NCBI GenBank assembly: GCA_023333565.1
Contig: JAJKFH010002646.1
Span: 2,046,001-2,110,000, forward strand
Source of the DNA: Puffinus mauretanicus
Lineage: Eukaryota; Chordata; Aves; Procellariiformes; Procellariidae
Length of the DNA stretch: 64,000 nt
Direction: 5' to 3'
Shown here piece by piece: positions 12,601 through 25,260 of the stretch. A program made the position numbers and the translations under genes. Every line of letters begins with the position of its first letter. Positions within the stretch are counted from its first letter, which is position 1. Below the pieces are notes generated by a model. That model saw only the letters and a program-made list of their open reading frames with translations. It was not told the DNA's origin and searched no databases.

Positions 12601-14358
12601 TCGAATACTACAAAATATATAAACTGCCACCAGATGTCAGTACAGCCTAGAGAATTGCTAGTTCAACCCTCCACTCCAGGCTGGTAAGTGTATCTATTTA
12701 ACACCCCCCCAACTGTCCGGGTACGCAAATCCAGCCCTGCCATCAGTCCTGAATGGAAAGAGTCACACAAAATAGAAAGTCTCACTTTCATAGGGAGAAG
12801 CAGCCCCTGGGGCCTGCCACATGATCCCATTTGCATGTTATCAACGTGCAAAAAAATGAAATACAAAGCCGTAAGAATAGGCATCAGTTTCTACTGCTGC
12901 AGGACATCAAGAGCCAGCTTGATATTAAATAATCTCTAATTAAGGTTCAATGCCCTCCTTCCTCACGCTCATCAGACTCTCTAGCTATCGCATGCGTCTT
13001 TGCCCCACACGTTCGCATTCCCTCTGTTCCTAAATAGCTTTAGTCTCCTTAGATTATGCTGCAAAGTGTTGGGGAATATTTAGCAACAAGGTTGCTAAGC
13101 TAAATACAGCGTTTCTGCAAAACAAGCATTAGCATGACTGTCCTTGTGCTACAGCAGAGGATCTGTCCCTCCACCTTCTCCCCGTCTCTTTGATTTTTGA
13201 CAAGAGTTGTAAGGAAAGTGTCTCCAGAGCATCTCCAGCTGAGGTGATTTTACGTAGAAAATTTGAACAGCAGCGTTTATCTCATTTCTTCACACAAATA
13301 AATATCAAAATTTACAATTTCTCAATGGTAGAAATTAGTTTTAGCAAGACAGATGTGGCACAAAAACATTTTTGCTGCTCAACGTCCAAATTCAGTTACA
13401 CGGTTTGCTACTAAAGCTATTAACTAGAGAAGTTTCACAGGCTACTTAAATAAAGGGCATGACTTACTTTAGACCATCAGTGCATAGACTAAAAACAATC
13501 AAAAAAGGAATGACACCACTCCCCCATCCCAAACATAACCTATACTATTTAGTCTTAGCAAGACTTTTCAGCTTTGCTAGTTTATAGATTGAGCTTTCTG
13601 TCCTACCACAATCAACAAGTGTTACTCTAAAGCAAAAACATGTATTAAGAGAACACCAGAATTTGTAGAAACCAAGAAAAGAATTGTCAAGTGATTAAGG
13701 AATCTAACTAATGTCATTTTTGCTTGGCATAGAACCACTGGATGTTGGTGACATCCTGATTGCTATTTTGTGAGAAATATGCAGGTAAGCAAAGCAACAA
13801 ACATACACTGACCTATGGAATTTTACATTAGGAGAACTTTGGTTTTAATTCATTTCTTGGGTACAAGTGTAATATAAGAAACCAGGTTTATGGTTTTAAT
13901 ACTGGTTTATTGCACGACCTTACAAAAACCTCTTCAATTTTCTTACCAAATGCAGTCAACTCAGTGCACATATATTCTTACAGTCCAATGTAAAGAACTT
14001 TGAAAATGATATAATTAAAGGAAACTTTAAGTTAAAAACACGTAAACAGAAAATGAACTTTTTAGGCTGATGGCTAGGAAGAGAATTTACTGAAACATCT
14101 CTGTCATGCCTTATAGGGTGGTTTTAGCACAGCTCCGAGGTTTCAACTTAAGTTTTAAGCCTACCACACTCTTAGATTTCCTTTGCATTGTTTCATATCT
14201 CAAGTTGAGTAAAATTGGAAGAGCAGCAAAAATATAGATAAATAGAGGCTTTTTTGGACCATTTATGCGTTCTTAATATAGATGCTGGACAAGTTGGATA
14301 TTAAAATGGAAAAGAGAAATAAAAAGCAGAGAGGCAGACAGCATCCTAGAAGATTTAC
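9680..14358. other. Non-coding stretch, probable intron
   Basis: AT-rich sequence with homopolymer A runs and no recognisable repeat family or gene. A CTCF-like half match (CCACCAGATGTCAG, near 12629) lacks the full GGGGGC core and is not called. Confidence 0.45.
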
Positions 14359-14432
14359 CTCATATAATTCTGAAGGGGAGATGGAGTACAAACTACCTAG
14401 TAGTTGAGCAGCAGCAACCGCAAAAAATGAAT
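14359..14432 (-). other. Weak exon candidate, minus strand
   Basis: On the minus strand 74 bases lie between TTACTTCAG (ending 14433) and the donor ATGAG|GTAAAT (14359/14358). In one frame they read through as two leftover bases plus 24 codons, including FFAVAAAQLLGSLYSISPSE. The acceptor has a poor pyrimidine tract. The block ends at a codon boundary, so it could be joined directly to the 7486-7665 block, but it does not fit in frame with the CpG-island donor or with the 9655-9679 candidate. It should be treated as one of several alternatives. Confidence 0.12.
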
Positions 14433-17400
14433 CTGAAGTAATCGTTTCACAGGAAACCCCCAAACCACTGAACATGGTATCAAAATTATGTCCAAAGGAA
14501 GAGCGCCTCTAATTTCGTATCTAAACTAAGCCCTGGAACCTCCCTCCAATTCAGGTGAACTACGTAGTCTCAGAAGTTTCTCTTGGAGGAGTCTGATCAT
14601 GGACTCAAGAGGGAAGGCAAGTTTTGTTGCAAACCTGACTAAGTGCTTAATTAAATATAAAACCTACAAGCATGTTTCACCTTGCTTTTCAGTTTCATCA
14701 GGAAACCTTTGCACAATTCCTATTTTGTTCCATAAAACTGCAAGTCTTTGTCAGGTTAAAACAAGAGGTAATTTATGTGCACTCTCTAAACTGGAATTTT
14801 TAATTCATGAGTGTTGGCTCTAATTGTAACAAAGACCCTTGAGGCTCATAGTTTCTCTCTGTTAACTTCTCTCCCTCAAATTCTCTACACGTAAACACTT
14901 GTTTCTACAACAGCTTTTCTGCAAGTCATTTTTCCCCCCACTTTTTGCACATTCAAAACATGCAAAAACCAACCCCAAGTGCCTCAGTTTTACACGTGCC
15001 ATTTGCTCAGTCCGAGTTCGATATGCCCAAGTGACAAGTACTATTCCAGTCACTCTCTCTTCAGGAAATCTCAAGAACGTTACTAGCATCAAGAGTACAT
15101 GAGTCAACAGCCAGCTTGCACACTATGCCAGAATAATAGAATAGCTGGCCCCTTTTCCCCAGGAAATCTAACTTCTTTAAGAAGGTAAAGAAGAATTTCA
15201 GCTTCTGCAGGAGCAAAACTGCAAAGCTGCACTTAAAAGTTACTTAAGATTTCACATCAGCAGCAAAATTCGAGTAGAAAGGAGCTTATAGTCAGTTACT
15301 ATTTAACGCAACTTCATTTCCTAAAAATCTTTAAATTAAAAGTTCACCCTTGAGCATCAAAGGGGTTTTTGCGTCCTTCTCTAAATTACCTAAACTATGT
15401 TCAGCTAGCCTCTAACATTTCCTCTACACTCACCAGGCAGCTCTGCTGCTGAATGAACTGCGGCAAATGGCATTCAAGCTGTGAGACTTTGATAGAGGCC
15501 GGCATTTCAGTAGTTACAAGGCAATATTTGCATGACTGAGCAGATAGAGTATGGCAGATGCATCTTTTTTCCTCTACTGAAAAAAGTTCTAGGTAAAGAT
15601 GCTTTTAAGAAAGGGCAAGTGCCAACCTAAAACGTTGTCATTTTTACGTGGACAAGTAGGAATGAGGTTTGGCACAATGCTTGAAAGACTTGTACAGTCA
15701 GTTTTTCTTGCCACTGTTGGTTTAAGAGTGCTATTAAATTCACAGAGCAAGAATTAAGCAATGCAGGAAGCATTTCCTATTGCTAACGCTTATGGTTACT
15801 ATAACCATGTTAAGATAGTTTTGTTGGTTCATTTGTTTTTAACTATATCCCTTTTTTAAGGATTTACAAATAAGTTTTATGGAAAAGTATGCATTATTAG
15901 GGAATTTCCATCCTTTAGCTATTTTCCCCATCTTAAATCCTTCAATCTCCCCACCTCTTCATTCACTACCCAGATTTTCATTTAATCTCTAAGCACAGGA
16001 GCTGCCTCAAGTTTCACTTTTGTATTTCCATCCTAGACCTTCTTCAGGTTAACTTAGCTAACAGCGTTCTTGCCAAAGTCCAAAGATATTTACACTATTC
16101 CATCCCCATGCATTTTGAGTTGTCAATCATCTTTTCTGTGACAGTCCAGACCTAGCTCTCTTATTCAGCTACTTTTTTTTTTCCTTCCCCCGCCCCCCCC
16201 ATCAGAAAATCCTCCATTTGTTTTTAAAGTGGAGATCCTGAAAAGCTCTTCTGGACATCCAGTCTCTGGGTGATCTACTTCGCAATTTTAAAAAAAAATT
16301 GCCACCTTTGTGAACATGGTTCGGAAAACTGCCTCTACTCCAAATCTATGTCCAATGATACATATGAAATCTTTCTTCATCTCTCCATCACTTCAAGAAA
16401 AATACGCCTGCCAACTCAAACACATCATTAATACTTGCAACTCCACAGACCCAGCCAAACACCCAGTCTTGCAGATTCTTTATGCATAAAATCTAAATTG
16501 CAGCCCTTTCAACTGATCCTTACATTCGTGTCCCATCCAGTGACTCTTCCTCTTCCAGGTTCACTTTTACACAATGTTCTCCAATGAAGGAAAGGCAAAA
16601 ATCTTGCTGGAACTGTAACACATTCAGAAAACTACTGCCAGAAAGAATAGTTTAAGAAGTCATCCCTTTACATACTCTTATGGCTACCCCATCTCAGCTG
16701 AATCAAACAGCAGCTACTGTCATGGTTTAGGTCTATCAAGGTCTACAATCATCTTTCCCCCCTATTAACTGGAGGTAGAGAAGATGGTTTAGCACACAAT
16801 GTCAGCCTCTGCCCCCCACGTTACAGTTTCTATTAAGCCTCATTTGTGCTTTCCTCTACGTTTGCATCTTAACAGAAATGCAATTTCCAACTCCTAGCCT
16901 CCCTCACAGTCCTCCTTCCTCCTCTCCTGCCTACAAAAAACATTTAAGCAACGAACTGGTGTTACTGGCTTACCAGGCCCACCAGTGCTGCCTTGCCCCA
17001 TGCTCCCCCCAGTGCATCAACCTGTTGTAATCCAGAACTACATCAGGGCTCTCACAGAAACCACGGTGCTCAGCACCACCACGTGCTGCAGTAACATTGA
17101 ACATCTGACTAACAACTTATAAAGTCATTTAACCCATTTTAGGCTCAGGCTGCTAAATTAGCAACACCGAAGGAAATATTGAGAGCAGTAATAGGTATTA
17201 CTTGAAGCAGCAACCCTGAAACTGAAAAAAAGGATTTAAAACTCACCACTTGAACATAAAGATAGTAATAAAACTCACCTGAACATACTTTATTTTCTCC
17301 TAAATAGGCAGTAAACTTAAAACTTCTTTATTAGTATTTCAGTGAGGCTCATCACTATGGTATGTGAGCAACCCAAGAAGATCAAGTTGCTCATCTGTAT

Positions 17401-18259
17401 TAAACAACAGTTGCTCCGGGATGAAAATAAGCAGGGCTTCAGTTTTACAGAAACTCAGCTGAGGTTTCTGTTTGGCAAAGATGTATTTGAAACAAGGCAT
17501 GGATCCAGATCCTAGTTGATCTGGTTCTTCCTGATGTATAGATTTCAGGTAAATTCAATAGCTCCTCTCCCTCCCCTCCATGCAACACAAAGCTTTTCCC
17601 TCTGTGTGCTAACAGGATTAAGTGTCACATTTAAATTTCATCAAACTCCACTTTGTTTTCCTCACTCCTTCCCTGAATTAGCAGATTACTGCTGAAGCAG
17701 GCAAGGAACACACAGCTTCTCCCACTCGTTAACATCACGGACACACCATGGCACGAATCCAAGCTCTGTTTTCCTGCAGAGGATATAGCTTCTGTGGATG
17801 TGAACAATCTCCAGCGGGAGCTTAACGCATCGGCCCATTTCCTCCGTTGGAAGGGAGTCTCCCCACTCATGCTCTGAACAAACAGAGTCCCGGAGCCAGC
17901 CTATGGACAGTGTTTACAGGAACAGCAATGTCACTGATAGGAGAGTTTCAGATACTTTGGAACAAAAATAGTTTGAAGGAAGAAAAAAAAAAAAGGCAGT
18001 ATTTTTTTTTCATGAAAGTGTAGTAAATTAAGCATTAGTCAAACGTTCATACTTTTTTTAGTTATTTTATATGGAGGCTTCTTTAAAAACCACATCTATT
18101 TTACTGTGGTTAAAGTAACTCTTATGCTGAACAAAGGAACTGAAAGGTACCAATTTAGCAACAGTTCTGTATTTCCACCTCCACCTCTCCTCTAGCTGCC
18201 CAAGTTATACATGTACAAATGAGGGGCCCAAGTAGTGCCAATATAAAATAAGGAACACT

Positions 18260-18308
18260 TTTTTGTTGTGTTTTGGTTGGGTTTTTGTCGGTGGGTTTTT
18301 TTTTTTTA
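18260..18308. repeat. G/T-rich low-complexity run
   Basis: About 49 bases made almost only of G and T on the plus strand (TTTTTTGTTGTGTTTTGGTT and onward), ending in a run of about 13 T. Simple sequence with no evident function. Confidence 0.7.
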
Positions 18309-18526
18309 AATGCACTGAAAAACTTTATATTTTCACAAAGTTTGGGCAGTCTAAAGGCAGGGGTAGCTGAAGCATTTACAAAGGTTTTGCACGATCTGTA
18401 ATTCTTCATACATGCACTTTGACAACCCTATTTAATTAGCATCAACCTTTCACCACTTAGCATGCTGCTAAGTATTAGTCTATTTTTATTTTATTTATTT
18501 TAAGGAAGTGGAACAATACAGTGATC

Positions 18527-18553
18527 ATCAAAAATAGTACATCAAAATAGTAC
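18527..18553. repeat. Short tandem duplication, 14/13 bases
   Basis: ATCAAAAATAGTAC is immediately followed by ATCAAAATAGTAC, one A shorter. It is consistent with replication slippage. Confidence 0.8.
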
Positions 18554-21500
18554 ATGCTGTACCGCATACTTAAACAAATAAATACAGACAACTATAATCC
18601 AAGAGTAGGATATACAAATATAAACTCTAAGCTTCATGAAGTTCATGAGAATTATAACTTTTGGAAAACCCAGTCCATCTGGTGATTGAAGTGTTTTCGA
18701 TCTCTCAGTTACTAACACAGGAATGAAGCAGAAAGCTGCTCTCAGCACGCATTTTGCCTACGAATCAAACTTGTAACATCATATGCTCAATGTATAAGAC
18801 AAGGCAAGCAGGCGTAAGAGAAAAATGCATCACGGTTTTTTCTTGTTTCTACCTCACTTCCAGCCCTACAACCCGTCTGATGACTATGACAGACATGGCT
18901 GGTAGGAAGCAGGAGGCAAAGAAGCATCAGTCAGAGGCAACGTAGATATCCAGGCTCCATCCGAGAAGCAGGAAGGAAGAAACTCGAGGGTCAGCAGCAG
19001 AAGATAAGGGCAGAGACAGGCTCCAGCATAAGAATTTTCTTAAGTAAATGGCCTGGCAATGGAAATAATATTTTTAAAAGTTTCCATGCCTCCTCCCCCA
19101 TCAAGGCTGCTAAATTGCATCCTGTTGCCCTGCTCAGGGCTGTGAATCATTGTGCTAACCTGGAATGCTGCCACTCACCTCCAGAGCTTCTCTGCTACAA
19201 AAATTAACAGGCTACTACTCACAAAAAGTAATTTGCAAGAAACCCCTTCTAGACCCAACCATCAAACAGTGGAGAGAGGCTTCATTTTCTTTCCCAAGTC
19301 TTACAACACCAGGAAATCTTAGAAGCAGCATAGGAAAGAAAAAAAAATATATTAAAAAAATCAAGTGACTGCCTACAGTTCTACCTGTGCCCTTCCTGGC
19401 TAAAGATGAGAGCAGGCAGCTAGTATTTCAGATTGCTCAATGCAAGTAACCTCTCCGGCTACCATCCCATATTAACTTCCTGACCAAGCTAAGTGAAAGC
19501 CTGCCAAGTCTTAAAGAGAGAAGATAAGGGATGTAAGCAGCTCGGGTACTTCCTTTCTGCAAATATTTTTGACCAGCGCTGCAATTCTACGGGTCTTATC
19601 TGAAGACCTGACATGTTAGACAGGGTTCAGCAACATCCCAATTTTACCTTCCGCGCTAAACACAAACCCGAAGAAAGGGCTGATGGCAAGTGCCACGCAG
19701 GCTGTTAGGAGGCTATGCAAAATAATCAGAGAGCCTTGTGATAAGATGAAAAAGCCTTCTGTCCTAACTGAAGAGGAAGTTGAAAGTTGAGTTAGGTTCA
19801 GATTGTAACTTTTAAAACAATGAAATCCTCCATTCTGAAATGATAAATGTGGAAGTGAAGATTGAATGATGTTCAGTTTTACATTATGTGTCTTCAGATT
19901 CTTTAGAAAGATAGAGAGTTGACACAGATTTTCTGCAGCAGAATTTATTGCAACAACAGTAATTTCTCTGACCAGATTTGAAAGCATACACCTTGTTTTC
20001 TAAAATGCAAATATTTTACTTTTATTAAGTTTAAAGTGACTGGAAACTTAAAATGAGATCCAACACAAATCAAAGTAGAAAAATATAATATATACTAGCC
20101 TACAAGAATTACTGCATTCAAGGTAAATTAGTCACTTTTTTGGTAAACTCAAAGAAACTTTTGTCCCACCAGCTGATAGTTTTTCTCCTAAGAGGAGAAA
20201 ACTGGTTCCAGCAAATCAATTAAAGCAGAATATTGGCAACATAAGGCAAAATGTTGGCAAAAGGCAATCAAATCAGAGAGATGATTTATTGCTTACAATG
20301 AAAACTAGAGGATTTATACCTTCAGACGTCCTTTTCAGTAAGCAACTGAAATTCAATGCAAACTATTTCTCAATATATGATGTATGTCACAACATGCGAT
20401 TTAGTTCATGATGTAATTTTTAGCACATGCTGTTTCTACTCACATACTTCACACAACAGAACAGATTTGCTGCAGCCGTGGAAACATCTTTCGAAAGTTA
20501 AAAACTACTTACTTTTAAATCAAAAATGCTCTATCTGTACATTAGAAGTTGAACTGTACAAGTTTTATTAGGAGCTACTGAATCTCTAGGAACAAAGATA
20601 CTTCACCAGTAACTAAAACAGACAGCAGACACGCTACAGATGCCATTAGGAGCATTTGCTTGTTCTACAGCTCATGGAGGAGAACACATATCTGCGTATA
20701 ACACTATCTTGTAACTCAATACACCTAGCCGGCGTAGTCTGCCACTGGTTGAGAAAACTTCTCTGCAAGAGAAGCGCTGATAACGATACGACCAAGTCTA
20801 GTCACCCATGTCCCAAGACATCAGACAGCAAGTGCCAGAAGTTTGAGGGACTTAAAGCACCAGATACCCTTCCTAGAAACATTTTAAATCTATTTTAGCT
20901 ATGATGAATGAGTACACTTAGATAGCCGAGAGAAGTTGTAGACAATAAGCACTTCTGAACACAATGCAGACAGTGTGCACCTCAAGGTGAGTACCCAGGG
21001 AGCAATACATAAGCTTCAGCCCCGCTGTGCAAGTACCTTCACTAACATCAGTCAGTCAGTTGGCAGTGGGGGGAAAAAAAAAAAACCAACAACCATGTAT
21101 AACCACAGAAAAGTAGTAGACAGGCTTAGAACTGGGTCCAGCTGACACTACGGCAAGAAAGATGCTTTCCATACCTTTATTTTATGCTTGCAGCTTTTTG
21201 TCTGCGTCCTAATGAGAAAGTTGCCCCTTCTTCCCCTCAACATATGTCCACTCGGCAGTATAAGGGCTAAACCAGTCTTAACTCAGCAATACTGACAAAA
21301 GAGCCAAATCATTCCGAAATAACACTGTCGTCATAAGCAACAACTGCAAATGCCCGAGGCGAAAATGTGTTCAGTTCCAAATTTTCATTATTCAAACTCT
21401 GTACCGAAACACTCACATTCTCCCTTTCCTAAAGCTACCAATTTCATTCCATTTAACTAACATGTGGAAAACCTGCAGATCTTCCTGTTGAGGAGGAGAA

Positions 21501-24461
21501 ATGCTCAGATTAGAAAACTTGCATGTTATTTTTCAGTATGCGTTTACAGCTCCTTCTCAACTCAGCACACTGACATGGAAGGAAGCGTAACAGAAAAATA
21601 AAATCTTTTAACAAAGCTGGTATCTGCAGTCAGTTCCTCCCAGGAATGAAACACCCAGCTTTCCAGAACAGCACCAGATATGTTCATATAACATATCTTT
21701 GTGATAGAAAAGAACAAAAGAACAACACGGCTTCTCTACAGATTTCCTCATACAAGACATGAAATCCTTCTATGTAGATAGTTGCTATGGTGCAGACTTA
21801 AGGGGAAAAAAAGAGGGGGGATCAGACTTCTTGTTTACAGGTTTCCAATATGCTCCACTTGATCCATCTTGAAATTGAAACCCTTTAGCTTCCCGTCTTT
21901 AGGCTGTCAGATGGTAGAGAACAAACACAGCGTTAGCAACTTTACAAAGCTCCCACGTGTTCTGCATAGATCTAGAGAAAAACATCCACGTGGATTAGAT
22001 GACAGACAGGAGGGACAATATAATTTCAAAAAGAGTAAAAGCCATACTAAATCCTGAGAGACTTACTCAAGGGAAGAGAGACTTACTCTGGGAATGAAAT
22101 GCCAGATTATCTTTGAACACTGTCAACACTTCACCACAATGTAACACTGCATGGACCTATAAAAAATATGCTGTTTCGACATTCTCAGGCGAAATCGTAA
22201 TTCTTCCGAGAACTTCTTACACAGGTTTTATCCAAACAGGTATGCCTGGCTATTTACAGATTCAAAAAGAATAAGACAAAGATATTTAGGGTAGGATTCA
22301 ACTCTCAAGATGGCACCTAAACTATATAAAGACACATAAACTTCCCCTACAGTCAAAAAAGCCTACAGAAAGATTCAGCTTATACTACAGCAGACACTTT
22401 GGGTGTAATTCAGGTATGTAGACACAGGTATCTGCTGTCAGTTTCAACATCCTGGGAGTTCCACTTCACTTCCAGTTGCCTCTGTTGTAAACCCTGCAGG
22501 TCCCAGGTTGTATCCATCAGCATTATGCAATTTTTACCAATGCTGTAGAGATCCTAATTGGCACCAGGTTTAGGCAGGTGACCAGAGGGCTGCTATCCAG
22601 GCCCCACTGACTCTACCAACTAAATCTTCACTGACTATGAAGAGAGACAGAAAGCATAGAAACTTGGTGCAGAAGTACAAAACTTAAATGTTTTTCATCA
22701 GTCATGAACAGAATGCATCCTTTATTTCTTCACCAATTGACAAGAAGATAGCTATCACTTGTAGGATAGTCTTAGGCTATTCACTATTGGGGGTTTGGTG
22801 CTATGTAAGAGATTTGGCCTTTGCAGTCACTTCTTTAGGGTCCCATCTTCTAAAGCAGCAGCCAAATGTAAATTCTTGCCTAGATCCATTACTCACTTGC
22901 AGGAAGATTAGACTAGAAGTTTTTGCCAAAGTCTTCTATATAACCTGCCTGCATGAACTGCCTTCATCAACTTTTCTTTAGTATGGTACATAAAACCCAC
23001 TCATACAGAACAGGTTAGTTCTCCCATTCAGTCAGTGACCAGTCTGGTTCTGCCATATATTGTGTTTTTACTGAACATGCAGGGTGGGGTAGAAGCAACT
23101 AGAGTATCCAGGATAATTCCAAGGTTTAGGAACTTAACAATGCATCTTCCTAAAATAAGTACAAAGTACCCTGCACAGACAGAGATGCCTTTAAAGACCT
23201 CCAGAGGGAGATGCTGTCTAATTTTTGGCATCTAAATTGCTTCGAACATCCATCTTAGGCATCATTACTGGCCACACCAGCATCTTGCTACAGCCCGAAT
23301 ATTCTATACTCTGTCAGGTCAGGAATACAAAATTAAAAAATAAATAGGAGAGGAAACAAGACCTATGACAGCTTTGAAATTCCATGGCAGTCATCTTGCT
23401 CTCTTTAGACTGCAATTTATTCATCCCCCACCCCAATGCTATTGCTTGCCATGATCTATTTCTCTTTCTTTACCTGCTCACTGTTTGAACCAAGTGTAAA
23501 AATACTGTTTTCCATAATGTCACACATACCCAGAAAGCTTAACTAATGCCCCAAACCATTTGCTCCCTACTGCTAGCAAACAGCCTAAACTGAAACAGTA
23601 GCATCCAATCTGTATTTGTGCTACTACCAGCACCAAAAGAAATTTGAAGGAAAGAAAAAAAAATACACTGGAGGGTATTAGTGTAGACTTCTTTCCATTA
23701 TTCTTTGGGTTTTCCATCTTCTGGGATTTGTTTCCAAGAGAAGATAATTATCTCCTGGCTGTTAACCCAGAAGCCCTCCTGACTGCGTTCCTTCTACAGA
23801 AATCAGACCTTCATCAAGGCCAGACTTGGACAGAACAACTACTAACTTTTAAACACTGGAGAAAGTATTGTCCCTTCACTGTAACGTTTACAAGCACACA
23901 TGGTTCTTCTTTCCCATTTATTTAACAAGCATCTGAATGATTCCGCTAATGTAGCTATAAGCCCATTCTCACAGCTCAGAGACAAGGGATGCTGTGCAAG
24001 GAAACCACCCTGCACTCAGTGTTTCTACAGCAATACTCATTACACACAATTCACCCAGTAGTAGGAATATTTAAGAGAGTCACAAGGTTCCCATGGAGAG
24101 AGAGCTTAGATCTTGTCTGATTTCATTCCAAATCTACTGAAAACAGAGAAAAGCTTTTGCCAAGGCAATTTTGGCAAGTATTTTCAGCAGCATCCTGGCT
24201 TGCCAAATTGCATTTGGATTTTGCTGGACTTATTTACTTGTTCAGTATGCTCGGAGAAGTAGAAACATTTGTTGCTGTAGAGAATTTGGCTTACTTTGAA
24301 GACCTGGAACAACACTTAAAAGATGAATCAGAGACTGACTGACTTAGGAATTTGATCTATTAACCTCAGCTCATAGGGGTGTTGTATCCTGAAGTGCTAG
24401 AAGTAATCCATAGCTCAGCTACTTCAGGTCTGAAACCAGACAACTCTCTGAACTCTCAAAC

Positions 24462-24468
24462 GACACTT
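24462..24468 (+). repeat. Left target-site duplication of the retroviral element
   Basis: GACACTT sits directly before the TG that opens the element and recurs at 25552-25558 directly after its terminal CA. Retroviral integrases normally duplicate 4-6 bases, so the true duplication may be 6 bases plus one chance match. Confidence 0.75.
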
Positions 24469-24828
24469 TGTGGAGAGAAAAGACCTGAACACCTGGCTTA
24501 GTTGTCCCTTCTGCAAGGAAACTGTAAACATCAAAATGAGAAAGCTCTCAGTTAGGAATGCTGCTTACGGTTACCCTGAGGTGTGGCCTAATGAGTACCA
24601 GCTGATTCAAGAGCCAAAACAGGTGAAGGGAATTGTGAGCAGACATGTGATCGTTGCCAGAAGGAAGATTGGAGAGAGGCAACGGAGAGAGACAGTGGTG
24701 GTGAAGCAACGGAGAGAGACAGAAGGGTGAGGCAATGGAGAGAGAGACTGTGGGACTGCCCTGTTATGATGGAGGCTCCAGTATTGCTGCGCATATATAT
24801 GTGCGGGTCTGTGCTATCTTACACCACA
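24469..24828 (+). repeat. 5' LTR-like segment
   Basis: This 360-base segment starts TGTGGAGAGA and ends CACCACA, two bases before the primer binding site, as expected for a 5' LTR. It contains a GA-rich, imperfect internal repeat at about 24670-24752 (the CAACGGAGAGAGACAG motif occurs twice, with diverged copies). A TATA-like stretch lies about 30 bases before the end. No AATAAA polyadenylation hexamer is visible. It does not align to the 3' terminal segment beyond the first ten bases. Confidence 0.75.
24794..24800 (+). promoter_or_regulatory. TATA-like box in the 5' LTR
   Basis: TATATAT within GCATATATATGTGCGGG, upstream of GTCTGTGCT. The position near the 3' end of the LTR fits a retroviral U3 promoter with a very short R-U5. 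It is probably inactive in a dead element, but sequence alone cannot exclude residual promoter activity. Confidence 0.45.
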
Positions 24829-24830
24829 AA

Positions 24831-24848
24831 TGGCGCCCAACATGGGGC
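24831..24848 (+). other. Retroviral primer binding site, tRNA-Lys type
   Basis: TGGCGCCCAACATGGGGC is complementary to the 3' end of a lysine tRNA at 17 of 18 positions as I know that site. The single difference, CG to CA, is the kind expected from CpG decay. It lies two bases after the LTR end, the normal position for priming minus-strand DNA synthesis. Confidence 0.88.
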
Positions 24849-24940
24849 TGAAAGAGGAAAGCCTGAAGAAAGAAGGTCTTGAAGAAAGGAAATAGAAATA
24901 TCCAGTAGTGTACCCCTGTTGAGCTGAATGGAGGACAATC

Positions 24941-24949
24941 CAGGTGAGC
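24941..24949 (+). other. Leader splice donor of the retroviral element
   Basis: CAG|GTGAGC, a near-consensus donor with the cut at 24943/24944. It lies between the primer binding site and the gag start, where simple retroviruses place the donor for the spliced env RNA. No acceptor partner remains in the element, but the site could be used for aberrant plus-strand splicing. Confidence 0.5.
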
Positions 24950-24986
24950 AGCCACAGGGAAGTTATATGAACTTTATACATTAGTT

Positions 24987-25061
24987 ATGGGACAGTCGGC
25001 ATCTCAGTCACAGAAGCTTCAACTTATGTTTCAATGTATTTTGAAAGTAACAAGATTTTGA
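24987..25061 (+). pseudogene. gag N-terminal stub of the retrovirus
   Basis: An ATG at 24987 follows the leader and splice donor. It opens 24 codons beginning MGQS, a Met-Gly start that retroviral Gag proteins use for N-terminal myristoylation and membrane targeting. A TGA at 25059 ends it, and the sequence after it turns into a degenerate non-coding repeat instead of matrix coding sequence. Almost all of gag is therefore missing, as are pro, pol and env. The start was chosen by its position after the leader and by the glycine at position 2. No function is expected. Confidence 0.6.
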
Positions 25062-25095
25062 AGGAAAGCGAACTCTGTAATGGACAACAGGAAAG

Positions 25096-25260
25096 GTCTT
25101 TGTATTAGAAGTGTTAAGATTGTATCTCTGTATTAGAAGTGTTAAGTTTGTATAAAAGAAAATAGGTTTAGTAAGTTAAGCTTTGTAAAATAGGTTTAGT
25201 AAGTTAAGATTTGTATTAGAAGTGTTAAGTTAAGCTTTGTATTAGAAATGCTAAGTTTGT
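25096..25260 (+). repeat. Degenerate tandem array inside the retroviral element
   Basis: Several diverged copies of a unit close to TTGTATTAGAAGTGTTAAG, mixed with copies of AAAATAGGTTTAGTAAGTTAAG. The part TATAAAAGAAAATAGGTTTAG resembles GATAAAAGAAAATAGTTAAG inside the 3' LTR-like segment (about 25431-25450), so the array may have grown from LTR-related sequence. No reading frame crosses it. Confidence 0.75.

Larger units (their letters stand above)
14433..24461. other. Non-coding stretch with small simple repeats
   Basis: About 10 kb without a supportable gene. It contains a C-rich run (16190-16200), a T/G-rich strand-asymmetric run (18260-18308), a 13-14-base duplication (18527-18553) and several A runs. 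The longest open frame, 123 codons on the minus strand at 19616-19987, has no recognisable domain and no splice context. It is probably intronic. Confidence 0.5.

Noticed and set aside
12625..12650. CTCF-like CCACCAGATGTCAG
   Set aside because: It lacks the GGGGGC core needed for a confident site.
15000..15020. GAGTTCGAT, resembling a tRNA T-loop
   Set aside because: No acceptor, D or anticodon stem can be drawn around it. No tRNA gene is supported anywhere in the window.
19616..19987. 123-codon minus-strand frame with a hydrophobic C-terminal part
   Set aside because: Leu/Ile/Phe-rich composition follows from AT-rich DNA. No family resemblance and no splice borders.
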